Positions 17,702-26,717 of a DNA stretch of 64,000 nt are shown here, in pieces. The DNA lies in NCBI GenBank assembly GCA_965206405.1, contig CBDBJQ010000006.1:1488001-1552000 (forward strand), written 5' to 3'. The DNA is from CBDBJQ01 sp965206405 (lineage in GTDB: Bacteria > Pseudomonadota > Alphaproteobacteria > UBA8366). Under the pieces are notes generated by a model, which searched no databases, had not been told where the DNA came from, and saw nothing but the letters and a program-made list of their open reading frames with translations. Both the position numbers and the translations under genes were made by a program. How positions within the stretch are numbered: the first letter of the stretch is position 1; each line of letters starts with the position of its first letter.

Positions 17702-18463
17702 TCATCCGTGCATCGTCAATCCACCGGAGACACTGATCGTCTGCCCTGTGATATAGCCCGCATCGTCGCTGGCAAGGAAAGCGACCATGCCGGCATAGTC
17801 CTCGGGCTGACCTAAACGGCGCATCGGAATCGCGCGCTGAAGGCCATGGCGGATCTTCTCGCCAACCTCCTTGTCGACCGAAACCGCAGCAAAGAGCGGC
17901 GTGTCCGTCGGGCCGGGGCAGACTGTGTTGATGCGGATCTTCTTGCGTGTGAGTTCGCGCGCGAGGGTTTTGGAGAACGCGATCAATCCACCCTTGCAGG
18001 CGGAATAGACCGATTCGCCGGACGACCCGACCCGGCCCGCATCGGAGGAGATATTGACGACGACGCCGCTTTCCCGATCGACCATCCCCTTGAGGACGAC
18101 GTGATGCATGTTGAGCGGGCCGTAGAGATTGATATCGACGACCTTGTTCCAGAACGCGACATCGCTGTCGATGAAGTTCCGGAGCTGATCCCAGCCGGCA
18201 TTGTTGACCAGGATGTCGGTCGGGCCGGCCTCCGCCTCAAAGGAAGCGACGGCCTTTTCGACAGCCTTGTAGTCGGTGATGTCGCAATGGCGGGCCATGC
18301 CGCGGCCACCAGCAAGCGTTTTTGCCGCGCTCTCGGCGCCATCGCCATTGAGATCGAAAATGCCAACGGTGCATCCCTCCTCGGCAAGCCGTTGGGAAAC
18401 CGCCAGGCCGATACCACTGGCGCCGCCGGTCACGATCGCAACCTTGTCCTGTAAACCGCGCAT
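17702..18463 (-). CDS. Short-chain dehydrogenase, BadH-like
   Basis: A 253-aa SDR with the NAD-binding TGGASGIG, the NNAG strand (DILVNNAGWDQ), the catalytic Tyr-x3-Lys in YSACKGG and the C-terminal TGQTISVSGGLTMHG. The N- and C-termini resemble 2-hydroxycyclohexanecarboxyl-CoA dehydrogenase (BadH) of Rhodopseudomonas, from memory, suggesting oxidation of an alicyclic hydroxyacyl-CoA; other 3-hydroxyacyl-CoA dehydrogenases remain possible. AGGAGG lies 9 nt before the ATG at 18463. Confidence 0.88.
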   Translation of the reverse strand: MRGLQDKVAIVTGGASGIGLAVSQRLAEEGCTVGIFDLNGDGAESAAKTLAGGRGMARHCDITDYKAVEKAVASFEAEAGPTDILVNNAGWDQLRNFIDSDVAFWNKVVDINLYGPLNMHHVVLKGMVDRESGVVVNISSDAGRVGSSGESVYSACKGGLIAFSKTLARELTRKKIRINTVCPGPTDTPLFAAVSVDKEVGEKIRHGLQRAIPMRRLGQPEDYAGMVAFLASDDAGYITGQTISVSGGLTMHG

Positions 18464-18595
18464 CCTTGCATTCCTCCTGTCGAGTGTTGCCACCCCTGTT
18501 GTCGGCCCGGTGCTATCGGATTCCCGGGTTACAGGAAACAGAAATTGGCCCGAAACAACAGAGTCAAGGGATAGGTCGGAGGGATAGACCGGGAA

Positions 18596-18615
18596 GGCCG
18601 GCCAAAAGGCCGGCC
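18596..18615. repeat. GC-rich perfect hairpin
   Basis: ggccggcc-aaaa-ggccggcc lies between the MFS stop (18740) and the SDR start (18463), both minus-strand genes. No T-run follows on either strand; it may act as a weak terminator of the MFS message. Confidence 0.45.
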
Positions 18616-18739
18616 AAAGGAATGAGTCGATCCCGGCCACGCTAGCCCGGATATTTCATGAAGGCGTCCGGCCGGTTGGTTTCCCGCCTCAATTCGGCTT
18701 TTCGTGGTGCCTCTGACATAGATTTCCTGCGTATTCGGG

Positions 18740-19891
18740 CTAGGCCAGCTTGATGCCCTCCCCGCGCCAGACCCGCATCAACAGCAGCGCCGTCACCGCA
18801 CCGCCAAGCGACAGCCCCGCCATCACATAAAACGTGTCTCCGCCCCAACTTTCGAAGAGCAGCGCTACCAGGGGCAGGCAGATGGCAAAGGATGCGCTCA
18901 TGGCGAGCGCGCTGTAGAGGCTTTGCGCCGTCGCCGTCTGGTCGGGCGGCGCGGCCCTGGCAATCAGCGCCATGCCGCCAAGATGCGTAGCGCCGAAGGT
19001 CAGCGCATGCAACAGCTGGCACGGCACCAGTACCCACAGATCCGACGACAGCCCGGTCAGGCACCAGCGCACGACACCGGCCGCCGCGCCCAACAACAGA
19101 AGCCCACCGGGACCCAGCCGGCGCACCAGATAGGTGCCGAACGCGAACAGGACCACCTCGGCAAACACGCTTATCGCCCAGAGTACGCCGATGACCGTGT
19201 CGCTCAGCCCCGCTGCCCGCCAGTGAATGCTGCCAAACGCGTAGACCACCGTATGGCTGCTTTGAATCAGTCCGACGGTCAGAAGAAACAGGAGAAAAAT
19301 CGGGTTGGCGGCAAGGCGCAGCCCGTCGCCGAAACGACGCTTGGAAGGCGTGGGTTTCGTGCCGGGGAGAAACCAGAAAGCGGCAACGACCAGGCAGGAA
19401 CCGGCGGTGACGGCCCACAGGATCACGTCCTCCGAACGCCCCTCGAGCAAAAACCCGCCGGCGAGGCTGGCCGCGATAAAAGCGATCGACCCCCACAACC
19501 TGACCCGCCCGTAATCGACTTCGCTGCGACGCATATGCGCCATGGTGATGCTGTCGTTGAGCGGCATCACCGGGCCCTGGAGTATTGATGCGATCAGAGT
19601 GACAGCGAAGAACTGCCAGAGCAGGTCGATCGTGCCGAACAGGAAATAAGCCCCCGCGACACCGGCTGAGAGCAGGATCAGCATGCGTCGACGCTCGCCG
19701 GTCCGGTCGGCGATCTGTGCGGCAAGCGGGCTGGTGAGGACCACGGCCCAGCGCCCGGCGGCGATTAGGATTCCGATCTCGACCGCATCCAACCCCCGGC
19801 TCTGCAGCCAAACCGGCCACCACGGCATCAGTAGACCGATGAAGAAGAAAAACGCGGCGTAGGAAAGCGCAAGACGGAAGGCGAGTGGCAT
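18740..19891 (-). CDS. MFS permease, phenylpropionate-transporter-like (HcaT group)
   Basis: A 383-aa inner-membrane transporter with about twelve hydrophobic segments. WWPVWLQSRGLDAVEIGILIA near the N-terminus, the RTGERRRM loop, the DYGRVRLWGSIAFI segment and FGATHLGGMALIARAAP are typical of the MFS_1-like/HcaT group, which carries aromatic acids. The ATG at 19891 opens directly on the first membrane helix. The aromatic-acid substrate is a family inference. Confidence 0.85.
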   Translation of the reverse strand: MPLAFRLALSYAAFFFFIGLLMPWWPVWLQSRGLDAVEIGILIAAGRWAVVLTSPLAAQIADRTGERRRMLILLSAGVAGAYFLFGTIDLLWQFFAVTLIASILQGPVMPLNDSITMAHMRRSEVDYGRVRLWGSIAFIAASLAGGFLLEGRSEDVILWAVTAGSCLVVAAFWFLPGTKPTPSKRRFGDGLRLAANPIFLLFLLTVGLIQSSHTVVYAFGSIHWRAAGLSDTVIGVLWAISVFAEVVLFAFGTYLVRRLGPGGLLLLGAAAGVVRWCLTGLSSDLWVLVPCQLLHALTFGATHLGGMALIARAAPPDQTATAQSLYSALAMSASFAICLPLVALLFESWGGDTFYVMAGLSLGGAVTALLLMRVWRGEGIKLA

Positions 19892-19996
19892 TAAAACCTG
19901 CGGGAGAGAGCCGTTTGTTTTGCCGCCACCTTGGCCTAGTATTTTCGTTCTGCCAAACAGTGGAACCAACAACGGACATCAACGGGGGACAGTGCC

Positions 19997-20593
19997 ATGG
20001 CGCGGGTCAGAGATATCGACATCAGCGAGGTCGCCGAAGACCTTCAGCCGATCTACCGCAGATACGCCGAGGAGTACGGCCCTTTTCTGAATCAGGTGAA
20101 GGTGTTCTCCCACCGAGGGCCGGCGCTACGCCACGTGATGGGGCTGCTCCTCGACCTCGCCGGCGAGGTCGTTCTTCCCAAGCGCTATCTCGAGATCGCC
20201 CTGGTCGTCGTCTCGAAGATGAACGAGTGCACCTATTGTGTCGCGCATCATGCACCGAGGCTGGCCGAACAGGGGTTGGCACCGGAGACTGTCGCCAACA
20301 TCCTTGAGGATGACTGCCCCGGCCTGGATGAGGTCGATCGCCTGGTGCGCAACTATGCGATGATGGTCGAAGGTCGGCCGCAGCAGATCCGCGACGCCGT
20401 GTTCGACGATCTCAAAAAGCACTTCAGCGAAGAGCAGATCGTCGAGCTCACGCTCAGAATCGCGCTCTGCGGATTCTTCAACCGTTTCAACGACGCCCTG
20501 CAGATCGGCATCGAGGACGGCGTGATCGAGGACATGCTCGCCAAAGGCGGCTCTCTCGAGGGCCTCCCCGAGCACCGCGCTGCCGCCGAGTAG
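19997..20593 (+). CDS. Carboxymuconolactone decarboxylase family (AhpD-like) protein
   Basis: A 198-aa alpha-helical protein with the CxxC-x3-H redox motif (NECTYCVAHHAPRL), typical of AhpD-like peroxidase partners within the CMD family. GGGGGAC lies 6 nt upstream of the ATG. The presence of the CxxC makes an alkylhydroperoxidase-like redox role more likely than carboxymuconolactone decarboxylation. Confidence 0.88.
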   Translation: MARVRDIDISEVAEDLQPIYRRYAEEYGPFLNQVKVFSHRGPALRHVMGLLLDLAGEVVLPKRYLEIALVVVSKMNECTYCVAHHAPRLAEQGLAPETVANILEDDCPGLDEVDRLVRNYAMMVEGRPQQIRDAVFDDLKKHFSEEQIVELTLRIALCGFFNRFNDALQIGIEDGVIEDMLAKGGSLEGLPEHRAAAE

Positions 20594-21320
20594 ATTTACT
20601 TTCCGCCGACAGGGCCGCTCCAGCTCATCATCCCGCCGCCGGTGGTGATGACGCGGATTGCGCTCTCCCCAGCTGGAAGGCTTCAAAAAGGGCTGACTTG
20701 TCCAGCCGAACACCGCCTTGATGGCGTCGAGAGAACCCTCCTGCCCGATTAATCCTTCCAAAGCTCGGCGATTTTCCCTCTGCCGCAGTCGGCGCGGCGG
20801 ATGGATGCGGTGAGCACAAAACTGCGTGGTTGTAATGAGTATCAAGCATCCACATCTGGATATCTTTCTGCTCCTTCCAACGGGCCATTCCGGTGATCAG
20901 ATTGAACTCGTTCCAGCCCATCACAGTGCAGACGAACTAGCCATTTGCAGCAGATTCGATTTTGACGGCAGGCTCTGCAATCAGCACCAGATTGCTGGCG
21001 CCGGCAGCGTCTTGTAAGCCACGGGTTTCTGCCGGAGCGTGAGATGATGACCGGGGTCGGGCCTGTAGCCGTCCAGAGTACCGCGCGCGCGTGATCGTGG
21101 CGCCAATGAGGATGGCAACAAGATCAAGTTCACGTCGAAGATTGTGTTGCCGTTCATCTGCGCAATTCGGATGTCTCTCTTTACAAATCTCTTCTTGCGG
21201 CTTATCCGTGTAGCCATCAGCCAAAACAACATAAATACTCGCTACCCCCCCCCCCCCCCCCGACAACCATTTCCAACGAGATTTGCAAAAAAAATCGCGC
21301 TACGGAGTTAAACAGCATTC
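20594..21320. other. Gene-free stretch with coding debris
   Basis: There is no intact gene in these 727 bp. On the minus strand several short frames look protein-like but are broken: a C-terminus ending WSGPVGGK (stop at 20596-20598) that closes upstream at a TGA, a start-like MMGWNEFNLITGMARW near 20924, and two overlapping frames at about 20937-21232. They look like decayed genes whose family I cannot name. The last part holds the poly-C tract and the autotransporter leader. Confidence 0.45.
21245..21261. repeat. Homopolymeric tract of 17 C
   Basis: Seventeen consecutive C, ending 59 bp before the autotransporter ATG, in an AT-richer setting. Homopolymers of this length mutate by slipped-strand mispairing. 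Its position in the promoter/leader of a surface-protein gene matches known phase-variation switches, for example the poly-C of Bordetella fim promoters. Confidence 0.95.
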
Positions 21321-24300
21321 ATGAGCAATTCAAAACCTTACCTGTTGCCGTCTCTTTTTCTTGGGGCGGCCTTGATGTTTGCCCTGCCGTGGGACGCGGC
21401 AGCACAAACCACCGTTATTGTCGATGATGATAGAACGAACACAGTGAACAACTCGGCCGATAACGCAACAATCATCGTTACCGAGTCGGGAGCAATCAGA
21501 ACAACGGGAGGCCCCCCCACCCAATCCCCCCAACGCGGCATTTCCTCGGAGGGCGAGAACGCAACAATCGCCAACAATGGCACGATCACAACGGACGGTC
21601 CTAGCGCCATCGGCATTCGCGCAACTGGTGAGGGCGCAGAAATCACCAACGATGGCACGATCACAACAAACGATAGTACCTCGCACGGCATTCTCCCAGA
21701 TAGCAATAATGCGATGGTCAGAAACGATGGCAGGATCGAAACGTCCGGAGAGCGTTCGGCAGGTATCCGTTCGACCGGCAACAACGCGATAATCATCTTG
21801 GGCGAATCCGGCACGATCACGACCCGCGGCGAAATCTCAGCCGGCGGCAGCGGCGCGCCCGGCATTTATTCAAGCCACGAGAACGCAGTGATCACCATCA
21901 ATGGTGCAATCACAACAAGTGGTAAGGCGGCCCACGGTGTTCAATCGACTAACCCGCCCCTCGACGATGGAGTTCCCCGTAACGCGAATATCACCGTTGG
22001 CGCGAGTGGAATAATCTCAACGGAGGGTGATGAGGCGCACGGCATTTCCTCGGAGGGCGAGAACGCAACAATCGCCAACAATGGCACGATCACAACGGAC
22101 GGTCCTAGCGCCATCGGCATTCGCGCAACTGGTGAGGGCGCAGAAATCACCAACGATGGCACGATCACAACAAACGATAGTACCTCGCACGGCATTCTCC
22201 CAGATAGCAATAATGCGATGGTCAGAAACGATGGCAGGATCGAAACGTCCGGAGAGCGTTCGGCAGGTATCCGTTCGACCGGCAACAACGCGATAATCAT
22301 CTTGGGCGAATCCGGCACGATCACGACCCGCGGCGAAATCTCAGCCGGCGGCAGCGGCGCGCCCGGCATTTATTCAAGCCACGAGAACGCAGTGATCACC
22401 ATCAATGGTGCAATCACAACAAGTGGTAAGGCGGCCCACGGTGTTCAATCGACTAACCCGCCCCTCGACGATGGAGTTCCCCGTAACGCGAATATCACCG
22501 TTGGCGCGAGTGGAATAATCTCAACGGAGGGTGATGAGGCGCACGGCATTTCCTCGGAGGGCGAGAACGCAACAATCGCCAACAATGGCACGATCACAAC
22601 GGACGGTCCTAGCGCCATCGGCATTCGCGCAACTGGTGAGGGCGCAGAAATCACCAACAATGGCACGATCACAACAAACGATAGTACCTCGCGCGGCATT
22701 CTCTTAGATAGCAATAATGCGATGGTCAGAAACGATGGCAAGATCGAAACGTCCGGAGAGCGTTCGGCAGGTATCCATTCGACCGGCAACAACGCGACAA
22801 TCATCTTGGGCGAATTCGGCACGATCACGACCCGCGGCGAAATCTCAGCCGGCGGCAGCGGCGCGCCCGGCATTTATTCAAGCCACGAGAACGCAGTGAT
22901 CACCATCAATGGTGCAATCACAACAAGTGGTAAGGCGGCCCACGGTGTTCAATCGACTGACCCGCCCCTCGACGATGGAGTTCCCCGTAACGCGAATATC
23001 ACCGTTGGCGCGAGTGGAATAATCTCAACGGAGGGTGATGAGGCGCACGGCATTTCCTCGGAGGGCGAGAACGCCATGATCACCATCAATGGCACGGTCA
23101 TTGTCAGCGGTGAGGGATCCTATGTGGTGCACGGTGGTGATGATACCAATCAAACTCTGACCCTGTCAGCTAGCGCGGAAACGCAGGGGGAATTCGATCT
23201 GGGAGACAGCGAAGGCGATAATGATGTTGCCAACGTCGGGCTGGATACTACTACAGTCATCTCGTCGACCGTCACTATCGGCGGCGCCGAGATCATTAAC
23301 CTGATAAGTGCAGATCCAGACGCCCGGATACTCCAATTACCCAAATTAGTGAGTGAATCAGGCGAAAGCATGGCTATGATTGACTCTACGGGGGCGGCCG
23401 CGACGCGTCGGGCACTGGGCGCAACCACGGGCCAGCTTCATCGACAGGTGTCAAACCGTCTGGCCTTCGCGCCGCACGTTGGGGACAACGCAGGAGACGC
23501 GCGTGATCGAGCCGCATGGGGCGCTTTGTTTGGCCGCCAGTCCGAGCGCGATGACGACGGGCTGGCGCTGGCTTTTGATCACAGCTTTTATGGTGTGGTC
23601 GGAGGCTACGATGCTTACATAGACAGCGGCCAGCGGGTCGGCTTTTTTGTCGGGTTTGGCAAGGAAGACATCAAAACCTCCAACATCGCGTCCATCACCG
23701 ACGCCGCAGACCGCGCGTTTGCCGGGGTTTACGGGCGACATGTGATCGGTAATCTGAGCCTGGATGGATCGGTGGTCCTCGGATATGCCAGCCACAAGGC
23801 CACCCGCGCCGTGTTTGACAACACAACAGGGATCGAAACCGCTAACGGAAAGTACAACAGCAGCAGCCTCAGCCCATCGTTGCGCCTGAACTGGTCCCAC
23901 GCCTTGGCCAACGGGTTTGAACTGCGACCCAGTGCGCAAATCGCCTATACTCACGGGGCTTATCGCAGTTACACCGAAAGCGGCACCACAAACTCCAATA
24001 TAAGCTTCGGAAAGCGGAGCGTGGGCATTGCTGATGCGCGCCTGCAACTGGCGTTGGCGCAACCGTTTGCCGCTGACAGGGGAGAGGTCGAGTGGCGTAT
24101 CGGGGCCACGTCCACGCATTATCGCAAGGACAGTGCCAACGCTCAACTGGGCGATAGTGCAAGCACGTCTTACGCGGTGCCGGGCGACAGAACGATCTCT
24201 GGCGGCTTTGTTGGGGCTAGTCTGCACTACGCCATCAAGGATCGTGTCAACCTGGACGGCACGATCGAATATGCCCGGACATCGGGCGACGCTTCTGGTG

Positions 24301-24338
24301 CGCTATCGGGGCAGCTGGGGCTGGTGTTCAAATTTTAG
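21321..24338 (+). CDS. Autotransporter (type V secretion) with 168-aa passenger repeats
   Basis: A 1005-aa surface protein. Residues 1-28 form a signal peptide (cleavage likely at DAAA-QTT). The passenger is a beta-helix-like region of short NNGTITT / GIRSTGNNA turns built from three 168-aa tandem repeats (residues about 73-576) plus the start of a fourth. After a linker, about residues 733-1005 form the autotransporter beta-barrel (AWGALFGRQ..., alternating strands, terminal LVFKF ending in Phe, as the BAM complex requires). GGAG lies about 13 nt before the ATG. The poly-C tract lies upstream, and C7 and C6 runs at 21512-21518 and 21526-21531 could also shift the frame. It is probably an adhesin. 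Composition is less GC-rich than its neighbours, suggesting acquisition. Confidence 0.93.
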   Translation: MSNSKPYLLPSLFLGAALMFALPWDAAAQTTVIVDDDRTNTVNNSADNATIIVTESGAIRTTGGPPTQSPQRGISSEGENATIANNGTITTDGPSAIGIRATGEGAEITNDGTITTNDSTSHGILPDSNNAMVRNDGRIETSGERSAGIRSTGNNAIIILGESGTITTRGEISAGGSGAPGIYSSHENAVITINGAITTSGKAAHGVQSTNPPLDDGVPRNANITVGASGIISTEGDEAHGISSEGENATIANNGTITTDGPSAIGIRATGEGAEITNDGTITTNDSTSHGILPDSNNAMVRNDGRIETSGERSAGIRSTGNNAIIILGESGTITTRGEISAGGSGAPGIYSSHENAVITINGAITTSGKAAHGVQSTNPPLDDGVPRNANITVGASGIISTEGDEAHGISSEGENATIANNGTITTDGPSAIGIRATGEGAEITNNGTITTNDSTSRGILLDSNNAMVRNDGKIETSGERSAGIHSTGNNATIILGEFGTITTRGEISAGGSGAPGIYSSHENAVITINGAITTSGKAAHGVQSTDPPLDDGVPRNANITVGASGIISTEGDEAHGISSEGENAMITINGTVIVSGEGSYVVHGGDDTNQTLTLSASAETQGEFDLGDSEGDNDVANVGLDTTTVISSTVTIGGAEIINLISADPDARILQLPKLVSESGESMAMIDSTGAAATRRALGATTGQLHRQVSNRLAFAPHVGDNAGDARDRAAWGALFGRQSERDDDGLALAFDHSFYGVVGGYDAYIDSGQRVGFFVGFGKEDIKTSNIASITDAADRAFAGVYGRHVIGNLSLDGSVVLGYASHKATRAVFDNTTGIETANGKYNSSSLSPSLRLNWSHALANGFELRPSAQIAYTHGAYRSYTESGTTNSNISFGKRSVGIADARLQLALAQPFAADRGEVEWRIGATSTHYRKDSANAQLGDSASTSYAVPGDRTISGGFVGASLHYAIKDRVNLDGTIEYARTSGDASGALSGQLGLVFKF
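21537..23048 (+). repeat. Three 504-bp tandem repeats within the autotransporter
   Basis: Units at 21537-22040, 22041-22544 and 22545-23048, followed by about 26 bp of a fourth. Units 1 and 2 appear identical by eye; unit 3 carries about eight substitutions, mostly non-synonymous (for example His to Arg, Pro to Leu, Ser to Phe). The array keeps frame and can change copy number by recombination. Confidence 0.95.
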
Positions 24339-24419
24339 GGACATAAGCCCGGACATCTCGCTTCGAGGTTTTGGTCGATAGCCGCCCGGAAGAGCAAGAG
24401 CGGTCATCGACAGCGGTTT

Positions 24420-24441
24420 CCCCCGTATACGTATACGGGGG
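24420..24441. repeat. Perfect 22-bp palindrome
   Basis: cccccgtatac/gtatacggggg has no central spacer and lies 82 bp after the autotransporter stop. It has no T-run, so it is not a classic terminator; it could be a protein-binding site. Confidence 0.7.
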
Positions 24442-24542
24442 CTTGGGAACGTTGCAGAGAAAACATTGCGGAAGCTCTTGTCAGGACTTCGAACTCAGAT
24501 TGAACAGCACAAGAAGACGGGAATCTAATACCATCGACTGTT

Positions 24543-25070
24543 TCAAGTGACCGTCGCCCAGTCTCTGTGGGTGATTGAGGTTATGCGCATTGGCTCGTTA
24601 GCAAAGAAGTTCCATGCGTCTGCGCATTTTTCGAGGATTTCGTCATAGGTATCGAACACTGTGATTGCGAGCTTGTTTGCGCGGAGTGAGATAGGCCCAG
24701 ACGTTTTCTATTGAATTTAGTTCGGGTGCATAGGCTGGTAGCTTTAAGAGCGAGATGTTGTCCGGCACTTTGAGCGCCTTGGTTCCATGCCATTCAGCAC
24801 CGTCCAGGATCAGGAGCGCGTGTGTACCGGGCGCGACTGCTTTGGCGATTTCATCGAGATGCAGGCCCATCGCTTCCGCGTTGGCATAGGGCAGGATCAG
24901 CCCGGCGGCGGTGCCGCGGGCCGGACAGGCTGCCCCAAAAATGTAGCTCCACTTGTAGCGTGTGTCGCGGGGCGCACGCGGGCGCGCACCTCCGCTTTGC
25001 CCAAATGCGGGTGAGCGTTCCCTGCTGGCCGAGGCACGCGTGACCGCCACGAAGCGTTTGATGCCAAGCG
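24543..25070 (-). pseudogene. IS630-family transposase remnant
   Basis: The DDE-domain C-terminal half is recognisable: RAPRDTRYKWSYIFGA, PARGTAAGLILPYANAEAM, LLILDGAEWHG and LKLPAYAPELNSIENVWAYL. The catalytic Asp (LDGAEW) and Glu (NSIENVW) are present. The frame shifts near 24690, after which the other frame continues with the normal C-terminus (RANKLAITVFDTYDEILEK... to TGA at 24543-24545). A second shift lies near 25010 and the N-terminal half is missing. No terminal inverted repeats could be identified. The element is dead. Confidence 0.85.
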
Positions 25071-25098
25071 GTATTTAATTCAGATACTTGGAAAGAAG

Positions 25099-25174
25099 TG
25101 GCGTCCCCTAGGGGACTCGAACCCCTGTTTCCGGCGTGAGAGGCCGGCGTCCTAGGCCACTAGACGAAGGGGAC
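25099..25174 (-). tRNA. tRNA-Glu (anticodon CTC)
   Basis: A full cloverleaf on the minus strand: acceptor GTCCCCT / AGGGGAC, D-arm TCGTCTAGTGGCCTAGGA, anticodon stem CCGGC / GCCGG with loop CTCTCAC (CTC reads GAG codons), T-arm CAGGGGTTCGAGTCCCCT, then GCCA with an encoded CCA. It closely matches E. coli tRNA-Glu, with C in place of U at the wobble position. It borders the IS630 remnant. Confidence 0.96.
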
Positions 25175-25262
25175 TCCGGAACGCAACGCGCCCATATAGC
25201 CCGCCGACACGGAGAATTCAACCGGCCCCAGTTAGGCAACAATATCTGCGAGATGCCGGGTA

Positions 25263-26633
25263 TCAGGGCGTGCAGAGCGCGGCCAGCTCGGATAGATCTT
25301 CCATGGCCTCAAGGTTCTGTACTGCCTTGAGGATGGCATCCGCCTTTGCCTCCCCGACCACCGGGGCAGCGCAGCCCTGGAATTTATCGGCAAGCCTGGA
25401 CCATTGCTGGCCGAGATCATCAACCGGCACGCCGGCATCGTGCGCTTCCTGATGGATGACACCATCCGTGGTGTGAACGGTAACCTCGGCTGCCCACCCG
25501 CCCAGGTTTTCCTTACCAGCAACGGTGGCCTTGTCGCGCAGTACAACAAGCGGCGGCGAGCACACGTTCTCGTCGCTGTACGAACTGAGTCGGGCGGTGT
25601 CCTCTCCGGCCAGCGCCATAGCGACACAGAAACGCAGACTGAACTTGCCCTCAAGGCCTGTTGTTGGTGACAGGATGTTGCAGACATTGAGCCAACTTGG
25701 TCCCACCGCGATGTCGATCCGCTCGATTTGATTGGGATCAAGTGTACTCCTGTCCCGGATCTTCGATGCCGCCTCAATCGCCGCATGGGTGCCGTAACAG
25801 GCAGCATGGTACTTGAACAAAGAGCTACACACCTCGTATGTCTCGCCCATCTCGGAAAGCGCGGCGGCGAGATCCTGCGTATCAGCTTGGGTGAAAGCGA
25901 AACCCTGATGCGTCTCGAGCACATCTGGTCGGGAAGTGAAGCCGCGCCCGGCCAGTTCGGCTGCAAGCAACCCGTTCTGCGCGGCCTTGCCGGCGTGCAG
26001 TGGCTTGCACATGGTTCCAAACATCGATTTGAGGCCAGCTGCCTGGGTGCCGGCGATGCCCATCGCAGTGGCGCATCGCTCACCGTCGAGACCAAGCATG
26101 GACGCCGCCGCAACGGCGGCCCCGAAGGTTCCGATAGTGGCTGTTGCGTGCCAACCCCTCTCGTAATGGCTTTTGCCTACATACGCTCCGACACGGCATT
26201 CAGCCTCGAACCCGGAGGCAAAGGCTGTAAGTACCTGCCGTCCGTCACGGCAATCCCGCTCAGCCAGCGCCAGCACCACCGGCGCCACTGGTACCGTCGG
26301 ATGTCCATGCAGCCGTGACTGCACATCGTCATAGTCGAGAGCGTGAGCGGCGCTGCCATTAACCAGCACCGCCTGGGATGCGTTTGTCCGCAGGCCAGTG
26401 CCAAAGATCGTCGCCTGGGGAGATCCGCCTTCTATCCCGACCTGCTCGGCAAGAATCTTCGCAAGCAACTCCTGCGATCCAGCCAGGGTGACACCGATGC
26501 CATCCAGCAGGCAGTGCTTGGCCCATGTGACGGCTCTGTCCGGCAGGGTTTCGATCGTCATCCCCATGCAATGGTCGGCCAGAACCCTGGTCACGCCGGA
26601 TTCGCTCTCGTGATATTTCGGTGCTTCAGACAT
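25263..26633 (-). CDS. MmgE/PrpD family protein
   Basis: A 456-aa protein of the MmgE/PrpD (2-methylcitrate dehydratase-like) fold. Family features are VNGSAAHALDYDDVQSRLHGHP, ASGFEAECRVG, HATATIGTFGAAVAAASMLGL and GTQAAGLKSMFGTMCKPLHAGKAAQNGLLAAELAGRGFT. It may be a dehydratase of a methylcitrate-like acid or an isomerase such as cis-aconitate decarboxylase-like enzymes; there are no prpB/C neighbours, so a propionate role is unsupported. The ATG at 26633 has GAGGGA upstream. Confidence 0.9.
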   Translation of the reverse strand: MSEAPKYHESESGVTRVLADHCMGMTIETLPDRAVTWAKHCLLDGIGVTLAGSQELLAKILAEQVGIEGGSPQATIFGTGLRTNASQAVLVNGSAAHALDYDDVQSRLHGHPTVPVAPVVLALAERDCRDGRQVLTAFASGFEAECRVGAYVGKSHYERGWHATATIGTFGAAVAAASMLGLDGERCATAMGIAGTQAAGLKSMFGTMCKPLHAGKAAQNGLLAAELAGRGFTSRPDVLETHQGFAFTQADTQDLAAALSEMGETYEVCSSLFKYHAACYGTHAAIEAASKIRDRSTLDPNQIERIDIAVGPSWLNVCNILSPTTGLEGKFSLRFCVAMALAGEDTARLSSYSDENVCSPPLVVLRDKATVAGKENLGGWAAEVTVHTTDGVIHQEAHDAGVPVDDLGQQWSRLADKFQGCAAPVVGEAKADAILKAVQNLEAMEDLSELAALCTP

Positions 26634-26717
26634 CGCTATTCCCTCACGCTTCAATCAGTCCTGTCATCATGCCACGGCCGGCACGGGCTGCAAGCCGGCC
26701 TTCTCCCGTGAATGCGT

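Noticed and set aside
18642..19982. 446-aa minus-strand ORF overlapping the MFS gene
   Set aside because: Arg/Gly-rich out-of-frame reading; the other frame gives a proper MFS protein.
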